The notes beneath the pieces were generated by a model. The model was not told where the DNA came from. It did not search any database and saw nothing but the letters and a program-made list of their open reading frames with translations. A stretch of DNA of 64,000 nucleotides from Pseudomonas sp. B21-028 (GTDB lineage Bacteria; Pseudomonadota; Gammaproteobacteria; Pseudomonadales; Pseudomonadaceae), in the NCBI RefSeq assembly GCF_024749045.1, contig NZ_CP087184.1, forward strand, positions 4,030,001-4,094,000, given 5' to 3'. Shown here piece by piece: positions 32,938 to 44,579 of this stretch; position 1 is the first letter of the stretch; each line of letters starts with the position of its first letter. A program made the translations under genes and the position numbers.

Positions 32938-33990
32938 TTATTCGTTTTTTGTTCCATGGCCGATGGGCGTGCCCAAAACCACCACTTCATGGCGTTCCGC
33001 GCTCTGCCGGGCAGCGTCCAGCAGACGAGTGGTCGCCAGTGCATCACGAGACAGGACTGGCAGCGGGCCAGCTCCCCGCAAAGCGGCTTGCAGGCGCTGA
33101 TAGAATTCGATCCAACAGCCGCGCTCCGACGTCACCCGCTCACGTTCGGTGCCGTGCTCGAACCAGCCCCAGCGTCGATGCTCTTCGGTCCCCCAGCGTT
33201 CGCCCTCGGTCGCCGGACTCAAACCGGCCAGGGCCTGGGCTTCCTGCCCGTCCAATCCCTCGACGGTGTAACAGCCCTCGGAACCACTGACCCGGAACCG
33301 TGGGCGCGGCGCGTTCTGCAGGCAACTGCCACTCAAGTGCGACACCACGCCGTTGGCATGGCTCAGGGACATGAAGAAACCATTGTCGAAAACCTGGCCT
33401 GGCTGGCGGTAGTCCAGCTCGGCATACACCCGCACCACCGGTCCGAACAGCTGCAACGCCTGATCCACCAGATGACTGCCCAGGTCACGCAGGAACCCGC
33501 CACCGCTGCCCTTGCCGACGGACGTCGGCGAATAACGCTCGACGCTGGACTCGAACCGCTGGACCTGTCCCAGGACGCCGGACGCCAACAATTTGCGCAC
33601 AGTCAGGAAGTCCGAGTCCCAGCGCCGGTTCTGATACACGCAGAGCGGCACGTTGTGTCGTTCGGCTGCCAGTACCATCGCCTCGGCCTGCGTGGCATCA
33701 GGGGCGAACGGTTTATCGCTGACCACCGCCACGCCTCGCTCGATGGCCTCCATCACCACTGCCGGACGACCGTCCAGAGGCGTGGAAACCACTACTACGT
33801 CGACGCCGGCCGCCACCAGTTGCTCCAGTGTGTCGAACGCCTGGACATCGGGATGTTCGGTCGCCAGTTGCTGGCGACGCTCAGCGGACCGGGTCACCAC
33901 GCCCACGAACGTCGCCCCCGGCAAACTGCTGATCAGCGGTGCATGAAAGAACCGTCCACCCTTGCCATAGCCCACCAGTCCGATTCGCAT
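32938..33990 (-). CDS. Gfo/Idh/MocA-family inositol-type dehydrogenase
   Basis: The 350-residue protein has a Rossmann motif GLVGYGKGGRFFHAP (about 4-18), SDKPFAPD (about 92-99, the EKP-equivalent) and a C-terminal domain with GSGGGFLRDLGSHLVDQAL. It resembles the scyllo-inositol dehydrogenase IolW and MocA-like branch more than IolG. AAGGAGC precedes the ATG; an earlier in-frame start lies in REP sequence. It is probably cotranscribed with iolG, which ends 75 bp upstream, and the ABC genes have their own promoter downstream. Confidence 0.82.
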   Translation of the reverse strand: MRIGLVGYGKGGRFFHAPLISSLPGATFVGVVTRSAERRQQLATEHPDVQAFDTLEQLVAAGVDVVVVSTPLDGRPAVVMEAIERGVAVVSDKPFAPDATQAEAMVLAAERHNVPLCVYQNRRWDSDFLTVRKLLASGVLGQVQRFESSVERYSPTSVGKGSGGGFLRDLGSHLVDQALQLFGPVVRVYAELDYRQPGQVFDNGFFMSLSHANGVVSHLSGSCLQNAPRPRFRVSGSEGCYTVEGLDGQEAQALAGLSPATEGERWGTEEHRRWGWFEHGTERERVTSERGCWIEFYQRLQAALRGAGPLPVLSRDALATTRLLDAARQSAERHEVVVLGTPIGHGTKNE

Positions 33991-34024
33991 GAAAGCTCCT
34001 TGTCCCACCATTGAAATGCGGCCC

Positions 34025-34052
34025 TGTGGGAGCGAGCCTGCTCGCTCCCACA
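34025..34052. repeat. Collapsed REP palindrome
   Basis: A 28-bp palindrome with the arms TGTGGGAGCGAG and CTCGCTCCCACA joins two inverted REP halves with almost no spacer, between iolG and the next dehydrogenase gene. Confidence 0.75.
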
Positions 34053-34065
34053 TTTAAAACAGTGA

Positions 34066-37030
<2,965 letters not shown>

Positions 37031-37058
37031 GCTTGCACCTTGTCTGGAATGCAGATCC

Positions 37059-37150
37059 CTGTGGGAGCGAGCCTGCTCGCGATGGCGGTGTGTCAGCCGA
37101 CATCAATGTGCTTGACAGGCCGCCATCGCGAGCAGGCTCGCTCCCACAAG
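37059..37150. repeat. REP pair in inverted orientation inside the iol operon
   Basis: Inverted REP cores at 37059-37085 and 37122-37150 lie in the gap between iolI and iolD. They may stabilise or separate upstream and downstream mRNA segments. Confidence 0.85.
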
Positions 37151-37175
37151 GGGGTTCATCATCTTGGAGGTTGTG

Positions 37176-37997
37176 TCAGACCTGTGAATCCTGCAAATGG
37201 CTCATGCTCGCCCCCAATGCCTGGCGGATGTCGGCCAATTCATGGACGCTCTCGGCGAACGGTTCGAAGGACAAGTAACCTTCATAGCCACCGGCCCGCA
37301 GCGCTTCGATCTGCGCGGCGTTGCCGAGGATGTCGGCCTTGCCCACCAACACCCGGTGGCCGTCGCGGATCGTTGCCAACGGCGCCTGGGCATCTTCCAC
37401 GCCGGAGATGTGCACCAGCCCGGTCAGTTCGGGGAAGAACGCCTGCTCACCCGCCAGATGGTGGTGAAAGGTGTCGTGCACCAGGCGGAACACATCCAGC
37501 CCGCCGATGGCCTTGATCGCTTCCACCGCCGTCCCCTTGCGGCGCAACGAGCACTCCTCGAACCCCAGGGGCTCGATGAAGCCGTAGATGCCAAAGGCCC
37601 GCAGGATAGGCGCCAGTTCGCTGAGCGCCGTACGCAACCCCGCCGCGCGCTCGGCCTCGCTGCGTGGGTCGGCCCGCTCATTGAGCGGGCACATGACCAG
37701 GCCCTCGGCGCCACATTCACGCGCATAGTCGGCCAGCCTCAAGGCCTGGGCGCGGCGCTCCTCGTTCCACACGTCGAAGGGATAGAGGGCGTTGATCGAC
37801 AACACCTTGATGCCCCGCGTCTCGCACAACTCGCGCACGCGAGCAGGCGCCATGCCGTTCTCGATCTCGACGCCTTTCAGATCGTTACGGATCTCGATGG
37901 CATCGGTTTTCAAGGCCAGGGCCAGATCGATGAATTCGGGCAACGACAGGCGCGGGGCAACCATTCGGTTCAAGGCAAAACGCAGGGGCTTATTCAT
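37176..37997 (-). CDS. iolI: TIM-barrel isomerase, IolI-like
   Basis: This is a 273-residue AP-endonuclease-2/xylose-isomerase-like TIM barrel. It has conserved metal-site residues in GFIEPLGFEECSLRR (Glu), LVHDTFHHHLAGE (Asp, His) and LVHISGVED (His). B. subtilis IolI (2-keto-myo-inositol isomerase, 278 residues) has similar length and context. GGAGG lies upstream of the ATG at 37997. It follows iolB by about 60 bp. Confidence 0.78.
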   Translation of the reverse strand: MNKPLRFALNRMVAPRLSLPEFIDLALALKTDAIEIRNDLKGVEIENGMAPARVRELCETRGIKVLSINALYPFDVWNEERRAQALRLADYARECGAEGLVMCPLNERADPRSEAERAAGLRTALSELAPILRAFGIYGFIEPLGFEECSLRRKGTAVEAIKAIGGLDVFRLVHDTFHHHLAGEQAFFPELTGLVHISGVEDAQAPLATIRDGHRVLVGKADILGNAAQIEALRAGGYEGYLSFEPFAESVHELADIRQALGASMSHLQDSQV

Positions 37998-38056
37998 CTT
38001 GTTATCCCTCCAGTATCCACACGAAACGACGCGGGTGATCGGGCCGCAAACGGTGT

Positions 38057-38866
38057 TCAGAGATCCAGCAACCAACTGTGCTGCGGATCGTTATGAAACT
38101 GCCAGACCCGCTTCGGGCCGGCCATGACGTTCAGGTAGTACGACTCGTACCCGTAAGGCACGCTGACCGGGTGGTAGCCCTTGGGTACCACCACCAAATC
38201 GCCGTTCTCCACGGCCATGGCCTGGTCGATACTGCGGTCGTCGGTGTAGACCCGTTGGAACACGAAGCCCTGGGACGGGTTGACCTGGTGATAGTAGGTT
38301 TCCTCCAGGAAACTCTGGTGCGGCAGGTCGTCGGTATCGTGCTTGTGAGGTGGATAGCTCGACGAGTGGCCCGACGGCGTACGCACTTCCACCACCAGCA
38401 ACGAGTGGGCCGGTTCGCTGTCCGGCAGGATGTCGCAGACATACCGGGTATTCGCGCCCTTGCCACGCACGCTACGCTTCATGCCATCGGGGCGGATCAG
38501 CCGAGGGCCGTAATCGTTCTGGCTGGAACCCGGCGCGGCACAGACGGCGACCTGTACGTCGCTCAAGGCGATCACCTGGGCCTGGCTGCCCGGTGGCAGG
38601 TAAGCGGCGTAGGGCGATTTATCCTCGAACACCGACTGGCGATCGCCAAGGTTGTCCCAGGCGAAACTGCTCTGCCCCGGCGCTTCGCCCTTGAGGCTGA
38701 TGCGACCACTGAGCAGCACCAGGCACAACTCCTGGTCGCCGGCGGCCACCGGCAGGGTTTCGCCGTGGCTCAGGCGGTAGGCGGCGAACCCGACGTATTC
38801 CAGCTCGCCCTGGGGCAGTTGGACCATGGTCCGGCCACCGGGCTGGTTCTTGATCAACAGACTCAT
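38057..38866 (-). CDS. iolB: 5-deoxy-glucuronate isomerase
   Basis: IolB converts 5-deoxyglucuronate to 2-deoxy-5-keto-gluconate. The 269 residues show a bicupin fold with the metal-binding HSSSYPPHKHDTDDLPHQSFLEETYYH-type region (about 165-195; His and Glu ligands) and VPKGYHPVSVPYGYESYYLNVMAG near the end. The ATG at 38866 overlaps the iolE stop by four bases, and AAGGAG precedes it. Confidence 0.93.
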   Translation of the reverse strand: MSLLIKNQPGGRTMVQLPQGELEYVGFAAYRLSHGETLPVAAGDQELCLVLLSGRISLKGEAPGQSSFAWDNLGDRQSVFEDKSPYAAYLPPGSQAQVIALSDVQVAVCAAPGSSQNDYGPRLIRPDGMKRSVRGKGANTRYVCDILPDSEPAHSLLVVEVRTPSGHSSSYPPHKHDTDDLPHQSFLEETYYHQVNPSQGFVFQRVYTDDRSIDQAMAVENGDLVVVPKGYHPVSVPYGYESYYLNVMAGPKRVWQFHNDPQHSWLLDL

Positions 38867-39756
38867 GACGAACTCCTTTCCAGCAACAAGGCACGCAAGG
38901 TGTCGTAGCCCTTCTTGGCGTAGGCATAACTCGGCGCTACGGCCGGGTCCTGTTCGGCTTCCACCACCAGCCAGCCCTGGTAATCGGCGGCCAGCAGGAC
39001 GTCCAGCAACGCGGCGAAATCGATGTCGCCGTCCCCCGGCACGGTGAAGGTGCCATTGACGATGCAATCCGGGAAGCTCCAGAGATGGTTGCGCGCCAGT
39101 TGCACCACCGGCTTGCGCACGTCCTTGAAGTGCACATGGCAGACCCGCTCGATGTGCTTGCGTAATACCTGCAACGGCTCGCCACCGCCCATGTAGCAGT
39201 GACCCGAGTCGAACAGCAGGCCGACCTCACTGCCGGTCAGGGCCATCAGTTTGTCGATGTCCGAGGGCGATTCGACGTAAGCCCCCATGTGATGGTGATA
39301 CGCCAGGCGCACGCCTTGGGACAAGGTGAAGCGTGCCAGTTCGGTCAGCTTGTCGGCATAGGCCTGCCAGGCATCGTCGGTGTGAAAGCGCGGCCGCTCG
39401 ATCAGGGGGATGCACTGGCCCTGGATCGAGTCGGCGACTTCGCCATAGACCAACACCGTGGCGCCGTTTTGCGCCAGCAACTGCACGTGGGCGGCAATCG
39501 CATCGATTTCCTCGGCCACCGAGCGTCGGGCCAGGCGGCTGGAGTACCAACCGGACACCAGCGCCAGGTCATAGGGACGCAGCACATCGCCGACACCCTT
39601 GGCGTCCTTGGGAAACTTGCCGTTGAGCTCGAACCCTTCGTAGCCGATGGCCTTGCCTTCGCTCAGCGCAGTGCTCAACGGCGTCTCACCGCCCAGGGAC
39701 GGCAAGTCGTCGTTGCTCCAGGAGATCGGGTTGATGCCAATTCGAATAGCGGGCAT
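38863..39756 (-). CDS. iolE: Myo-inosose-2 dehydratase
   Basis: IolE dehydrates 2-keto-myo-inositol to the trihydroxycyclohexanedione used by IolD. It is a 297-residue TIM barrel with IGINPISWSNDDLP (about 6-19), LAYHHHMGAYVES, LLFDSGHCYMGGG and HVHFKDVR as metal and substrate motifs. AAAGGTG precedes the ATG. It is separated from iolC by 198 bp that hold a palindromic repeat. Confidence 0.93.
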   Translation of the reverse strand: MPAIRIGINPISWSNDDLPSLGGETPLSTALSEGKAIGYEGFELNGKFPKDAKGVGDVLRPYDLALVSGWYSSRLARRSVAEEIDAIAAHVQLLAQNGATVLVYGEVADSIQGQCIPLIERPRFHTDDAWQAYADKLTELARFTLSQGVRLAYHHHMGAYVESPSDIDKLMALTGSEVGLLFDSGHCYMGGGEPLQVLRKHIERVCHVHFKDVRKPVVQLARNHLWSFPDCIVNGTFTVPGDGDIDFAALLDVLLAADYQGWLVVEAEQDPAVAPSYAYAKKGYDTLRALLLERSSS

Positions 39757-39805
39757 GGCTGCACCTTTTATTGTTTTCAAACTGAATACATTTGTGAACA
39801 CAGCA

Positions 39806-39939
39806 TGGTGGCGAGGGGATTCATCCCCGCTGGGGTGCGAAGCAGCCCTAAAACCATGCGGCTCGGTGCGTCAGGCAGATTGAGTCGGCTGCTTTGGGGC
39901 TGCTTTGCAGCCCAACGGGGATGAATCCCCTCGCCACAA
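39806..39939. repeat. Paired GGGGATTCATCCCC-type repeat between iolE and iolC
   Basis: The left unit GTGGCGAGGGGATTCATCCC (from 39808) and its inverted partner, ending CCCCTCGCCAC near 39937, flank about 80 bp containing a further GCAGCCC/GGGCTGC inversion. It has the same organisation as 59115-59247. It interrupts the iolC-iolE junction, so iolC and iolE may be partly uncoupled. Confidence 0.8.
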
Positions 39940-39954
39940 AGCCTGCTGCGTCGA

Positions 39955-41892
39955 TCACGACCGGGCAGCACGCCACGCCTCGATCAACTCCACAAACGTG
40001 CCCTGCACCTGCCGGATCAGCGTTTCATCATCGATTTCCCCCGCCAGCCAGGCCCGGCTCGGCTCCTGGAAAATCGTGCGGCCCACGGCAAATCCCCGGC
40101 AAGTCGTGCTCTGGCTGGCCTGGCGAAACCCCTCGGCCAAGGCGGCAGCCGGGGCGTTGAGCCCCAGGAGCACGACCCCGCGGCAGTACGGGTCGCGCTG
40201 CTGGATCAGCTCGTCGAGTTGTTTCCACTCCTCCGCAGTCTGGGCTTCGATCTTCCACCACGCCGGGTAGATGCCCAGGTTGTAGAGGCGCTTGAGCGCC
40301 CGGTACAGCACATCAGGATGCTGCGACGGATGATTCTTCGGTGGAATGACCTCCAACAGCAATTCATGACCGCTGACTTGGGAGGCCTTGTAGAGCCCCA
40401 TCAGCTGCGCCTCCTGCTCCAGGCGCAGCAGCGGTTCGTCATCGGGGTGGAACTGCACCAGGCACTTGATGATTTGTTCGCTGGGCCAGGCGATCAGGTT
40501 GCTGCCGATGGAGCGCCCGTGCTCGAACGCCAGCGGCCGCGAGCCTTGCACTTCCACCGGCCGCGCCACCCACCAGCCGCGTCCGCTGGCGGCGTTCAAC
40601 GAGTCCTGGCCGAAGCGTTGATCGGCCAGCAAGCCGACATCGGCCTCGATGCCCTGGCGCTGCAAATCGGCTTCGACCCGCTCCACCGCCTGGATGAACA
40701 ACCGCTTGAGTGCACCAATGCAACTCAAGTCTCGATCACCTTTTTGCGCCAGCTCCACCAGTTGCCAACGATGGTCAAAGGCAAAGATGAACAGTTGTTT
40801 CCAGGCCTTGCGCGGCACGCTGACCTGATGCAACCGCTGCAGCACGAGGTCCTGGTCCGGCCGGGTGATCGGCACCGGGCTGTCGAACAGGTAGTCGAGT
40901 TCAGCCCGGGTCGGCATCGCCGGCGCACAGCCGTGACGCGACACCACCAGGCCACCGCAGGCGTTGGCGAGCTGGCAGCAGCGCTCATCACTGGCGTCCT
41001 CCAGCCAGCCGGCGAGGAAGCCCGACATGAAGGCATCGCCGGCACCCAGTACATTCAGGACTTCAACGCGGACACCCGGATAAATGGCGCCGTCCTCGAG
41101 TCGGTCCGGGATGGCGCCGTGAATCACCGTGCAACCCTGCGGGCCGAGCTTGACCACCAGGGTCGCCGCCGTCAGCGATCGGACGGTACGCAGTGCCGTC
41201 AGCAGATCCTCGCTGCCGCCGGCAATCAGAAACTCTTCTTCGGTGCCGACGATCAGGTCGAAGCGCGGCAGGATGCCTTGCACATGCTGGCTGACTTTCT
41301 GGTCGGCGACGAAACGGGTTTCCCCGTCGGCCTTGCCCGTCAGACCCCAGAGTACCGGCCGGTAGTCGATGTCCAGTATGCGTTTGACGTTGTGTTTGGC
41401 GGCATGATCCAGCGCCTGGAGGCTGGCCTTGTAGACGCCTTCGGTGGAGAAATGAGTGCCGGTGATCAGCAGGGCCTTGCTCGAGGCAATGAAGGCCTCG
41501 TCGATGTCTTCGGCGCGCAGTGCCATGTCGGCGCAGTTTTCCCGGTAGAACACCAGGGGAAAGGTTTCCCGATCCTTGATACCCAGCAGGACCAGAGCGG
41601 TCAGGCGTTCAGGGTCGACCTTGATGCCGCTGACATCACAGCCTTCGCGGGCCAGGGATTCCACCAGGAAACGGCCCATGTGGTCATCCCCTACCCGGCT
41701 CAGCATCGCCGACCTGAGCCCAAGTCGCGCGGTGCCGAAAGCGATATTGGCCGACGAGCCACCCAGGTATTTGGCGAAGCTCGACACATCTTCCAGCCGC
41801 GCCCCGACTTGCTGCGCATACAGGTCCACGCCCAGGCGTCCCAGGCAGATCACATCCAATTGACGCCCACTGGCAAAACGAGTCTGGCCCAT
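39955..41892 (-). CDS. iolC: 5-dehydro-2-deoxygluconokinase fused to a DUF2090 aldolase-like domain
   Basis: Residues 1-about 330 are a PfkB sugar kinase (DVICLGRLGVDLYAQQ, GGSSANIAF, and the catalytic NVLGAGDAFMSGFLAGWL with its GAGD) that phosphorylates 2-deoxy-5-keto-gluconate. Residues about 345-645 are DUF2090, related to class I aldolases, and probably perform the following aldol cleavage. The 645-residue fusion is normal in proteobacterial iol operons and replaces a separate iolJ. AGGAG lies before the ATG at 41892. It is divergent from iolR. Confidence 0.92.
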   Translation of the reverse strand: MGQTRFASGRQLDVICLGRLGVDLYAQQVGARLEDVSSFAKYLGGSSANIAFGTARLGLRSAMLSRVGDDHMGRFLVESLAREGCDVSGIKVDPERLTALVLLGIKDRETFPLVFYRENCADMALRAEDIDEAFIASSKALLITGTHFSTEGVYKASLQALDHAAKHNVKRILDIDYRPVLWGLTGKADGETRFVADQKVSQHVQGILPRFDLIVGTEEEFLIAGGSEDLLTALRTVRSLTAATLVVKLGPQGCTVIHGAIPDRLEDGAIYPGVRVEVLNVLGAGDAFMSGFLAGWLEDASDERCCQLANACGGLVVSRHGCAPAMPTRAELDYLFDSPVPITRPDQDLVLQRLHQVSVPRKAWKQLFIFAFDHRWQLVELAQKGDRDLSCIGALKRLFIQAVERVEADLQRQGIEADVGLLADQRFGQDSLNAASGRGWWVARPVEVQGSRPLAFEHGRSIGSNLIAWPSEQIIKCLVQFHPDDEPLLRLEQEAQLMGLYKASQVSGHELLLEVIPPKNHPSQHPDVLYRALKRLYNLGIYPAWWKIEAQTAEEWKQLDELIQQRDPYCRGVVLLGLNAPAAALAEGFRQASQSTTCRGFAVGRTIFQEPSRAWLAGEIDDETLIRQVQGTFVELIEAWRAARS

Positions 41893-41986
41893 GCTGGCTC
41901 CTGTTATTTTTATCAGCCTGCGTTCGCTGCCGGACCGGCGCCAACGCTCTTGGTGGGTGCAGACTAAAACGAGCAAGGCTCAACAA

Positions 41987-42029
41987 TCAATAATTTTTCT
42001 ATAATATTTTTGTGTGGAATATTTTTTCC
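41987..42029. promoter_or_regulatory. IolR operator region between iolC and iolR
   Basis: GGAATATTTTTTCC (42016-42029) is an exact GGAA-N6-TTCC site. A weaker dyad TCAA-TAATTT-TTCT (41987-42000) sits 29 bp away, the same spacing as the pair at 7830/7859. A TATAAT box lies at 42000-42005 on the plus strand. The 310-bp divergent region thus likely carries autoregulation of iolR and repression of the iolC operon; exact promoters are not clear. Nothing else was recognised in the rest of 41893-42203. Confidence 0.6.
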
Positions 42030-42203
42030 AATAAACTTCAAATCGGCTGTATCAGACGTAGCGCGTCGTTCCAGTCATGGATTGCGACGTTACCCATCAT
42101 GATTTTCCCTGCGCCTACGCTGTAGACTGCGAGCAGCCAACTTATTGTCGAGAGCCGGTCTTCCAGCGGACGGCTCTATAAGAACAAGCCAGAAGGATTA
42201 TCT

Positions 42204-43124
42204 ATGACCCGCCCCGATCTGCCGGCGCCATCCGAGCGCGCGTCCGAGGCCGCCCTCGCCAGCCCACCGATCAATGCCGAGCGTCTGTTGCAACTGATCA
42301 CCGATGAATATGAAAGCCTGCCGCGCCAGCTCAAACGCATTGCCAGCTACATGAGCCAGCAAAGCGACCGGATCATGGTGGACCGCATCAGTGACATCGC
42401 CCGCGAGTGCGAAGTGCACCCGTCGGCCATCGTGCGCTTCTCCCAACGGTTCGGCTTCAGCGGGTTCAGCGAAATGCAGGCTTTGTTCCGCGAGGCCTAT
42501 ACCCACAAGACCACGCCGGTGCAGAACTACCAGCAACGCATTCGCAGCATGATCGCCAACAAGTCGCAGAAAGCCAGCGGCGGCGACCTGGCGCGCGAAT
42601 GTATCAATGCCACGCTGTCGGGCATCGAGCGACTGGGGCTGGAACTGGACGACCAGGCGTTCGACAAGGCTGTCGACCTGGTGGTCAATGCCGACAACAT
42701 CTATGTGGTGGGCGTGCGACGCTCCTTCGCGGTGGCCGATTACCTGGTCTATAACCTGCAGCACACCAACAAACGCATCCATTTGGTGTCCGGGCTGGGG
42801 GGCAGTTATCGCGAGCAGATGCGCAGCGTGCGGGCCAATGACCTGGTGATCGCCATCAGCTTCACGCCCTATGGCAAGGAAACCCAGCACTGCCTGCGCA
42901 TCGCCCAGCATCACCAGGCCAAGACGCTGATCATCACCGACAGCAACCTGTCGCCCCTGGCGAAACGGGCCAACACCGTACTGCTGGTGAACGAAGGCAG
43001 CTCCTTCGCCTTCCGCTCGCTGAGCGCCACCCTGTGCCTGTGCCAGGCCTTGTTCATTGCCGTGGCCTATCGGCTGGAACTCAAGGTCGATGAGATTCAT
43101 GAACAGGTGGGGTTCGAGGATTAA
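42204..43124 (+). CDS. iolR: RpiR-family inositol regulator
   Basis: The 306 residues have an N-terminal RpiR helix-turn-helix (about 25-100: SLPRQLKRIASYM, DISDIARECEVHPSAIVRFSQRFGFSGFSEMQ-type region) and a C-terminal SIS sugar-isomerase domain (about 140-285; VYVVGVRRSFAVADYLVY, VSGLGGSYREQM, ISFTPYGKET). By analogy with IolR in rhizobia it would repress iol genes until an inositol intermediate binds the SIS domain. GAAGGA precedes the ATG. Confidence 0.87.
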   Translation: MTRPDLPAPSERASEAALASPPINAERLLQLITDEYESLPRQLKRIASYMSQQSDRIMVDRISDIARECEVHPSAIVRFSQRFGFSGFSEMQALFREAYTHKTTPVQNYQQRIRSMIANKSQKASGGDLARECINATLSGIERLGLELDDQAFDKAVDLVVNADNIYVVGVRRSFAVADYLVYNLQHTNKRIHLVSGLGGSYREQMRSVRANDLVIAISFTPYGKETQHCLRIAQHHQAKTLIITDSNLSPLAKRANTVLLVNEGSSFAFRSLSATLCLCQALFIAVAYRLELKVDEIHEQVGFED

Positions 43125-43145
43125 CGACCGACGTACACTCCATCC

Positions 43146-43240
43146 CTGTGGGAGCAAAGCTTGCTCGCGACAGTGGCAGACCGGTCAACATTGTTGCTGA
43201 CTGACTTACCGCAATCGCGAGCAAGCTTTGCTCCCACAGA
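43146..43240. repeat. REP pair, GGAGCAAAGCTTGCTC variant
   Basis: Inverted copies of the AAGCTT-centred REP variant lie between iolR and the convergent end of hcnC. The internal spacer also matches the one at 22915-23008 closely (TCAACATTGTTGCTGACTGA-type), so the whole doublet is the repeated unit. Confidence 0.85.
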
Positions 43241-43289
43241 GTTCCCTGGGTGGCTGCAAGTTCTGCGCTCACAACACTGGCTCGCTGTC

Positions 43290-44579
43290 TCAGGCCAGCC
43301 CCATCTTCTTGGCTTCAGCAACCCTCGGCGTCACCTCGAAACGGTCCGCTAGGAACGGCGTGATATCCAACGGCAGCGGCTCGTTGTTCACCAGCCTGTC
43401 CAGCAAGACCCCGGTGATGGCCGAGGTCAGGATGCCCGTGCGGAAATGTCCGCAGGCATTGAGGTACCCTTCCACCCCTCGCATCGGCCCCAGGATCGGC
43501 AATTCATCGGGGGAACCGGGGCGCAGGCCGGCCCAGGTCCGCTTGAGGTTGATGTCGGCCAGTTGCGGAATGCACCGCATCGCCCCCTGCACCAGCCCCT
43601 CGATCTCCGGGTAGGTGGTGGTCACGTCGAAGCCTTTGTCTTCGGTGGTGCTGCCTATCAGGATTTCACCGTTGTCTTTCTGTGCCACGTAGCAGTCGCT
43701 GGTAGTCAGGCAGCCGTTGAGGATTTTCGGCATGCGTTCGGTCAGCAGAATCTGCCCCTTGACCGGCTTGACCGGAATCCGCACCCCGGTGGCCTGCTCG
43801 CTCAGGTCCGCCGCCCAGGCACCGGTGGCGTTGATGAGGGTCCGGCAGTGGAAGGTTCCGGCCTCGGCGGTTTTCACTCCCGTCACCCGAGCGCCGCTAC
43901 GCAGCACCCCGGTAACGTGGGTGTTGAAGTACAGGTCGACACCATTCTGCCGGGCACCTTCGGTGTAGGCGTCGGCCAGCCGGAACGGGCTGACCTGGTG
44001 ATCGCACAGGAACTCCAGGGCACCCCGGGCTTCATGGCTGACGCAGGGCTCGGCCTCGCGCAGGGCAGCCTGGTCAAGCCAGCGCACCTGATCGGCCAGG
44101 TGGGGAATGCAGGCGACGATGTGCTCGGCATACAAGCGATCCTCGTCGTCGTAGATCACGAACTTGAGCCCGGTTTCCTCGAATTTGATATCCATGCCAT
44201 GGTTGTCCAGCAACTCCCGGTGCAACTGGGGGTACATCGCGTTGGACTGCAGGGCAAAGTCGAAGAACGACTGGGGCAGGATGTGCGGCGTGCTGGCATC
44301 CACCGCCACGGCCGCACTCTGGCTCTGGATCGGGGTCTGGCGCTTGCGGTTGGCCGACATCATGCGAAAGAAGATCACCCCACACCCCAACCCCACCGAC
44401 TCGCCAATGGCCCACAGGCCGCCGGCCGAAGCGCGGGTCGCGTTGCCGGGACGCTTGGCGTCGATCAGGGCGACTTTCAGGTGCTTGCGCTTGGACAACT
44501 GGTAGGCACAGGAAGCGCCGATCACGCCGCCACCGGCGATGACCACGTCGTAGTCCTGGATTCCTGGGTGCTTAATCAT
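43290..44579 (-). CDS. hcnC: Hydrogen cyanide synthase subunit HcnC
   Basis: This is an FAD-dependent amine oxidase of the DadA type, membrane-associated, working with HcnA and HcnB to oxidise glycine to HCN and CO2. The 429 residues have the N-terminal FAD motif DVVIAGGGVIGASCAYQLS, RPGNATRASAGGLW, LINATGAWAADL, and the C-terminal GHFRTGILTSAITGVLLDRLV. The ATG at 44579 overlaps the end of hcnB by 8 bases; GGAGG precedes it. Confidence 0.92.
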   Translation of the reverse strand: MIKHPGIQDYDVVIAGGGVIGASCAYQLSKRKHLKVALIDAKRPGNATRASAGGLWAIGESVGLGCGVIFFRMMSANRKRQTPIQSQSAAVAVDASTPHILPQSFFDFALQSNAMYPQLHRELLDNHGMDIKFEETGLKFVIYDDEDRLYAEHIVACIPHLADQVRWLDQAALREAEPCVSHEARGALEFLCDHQVSPFRLADAYTEGARQNGVDLYFNTHVTGVLRSGARVTGVKTAEAGTFHCRTLINATGAWAADLSEQATGVRIPVKPVKGQILLTERMPKILNGCLTTSDCYVAQKDNGEILIGSTTEDKGFDVTTTYPEIEGLVQGAMRCIPQLADINLKRTWAGLRPGSPDELPILGPMRGVEGYLNACGHFRTGILTSAITGVLLDRLVNNEPLPLDITPFLADRFEVTPRVAEAKKMGLA

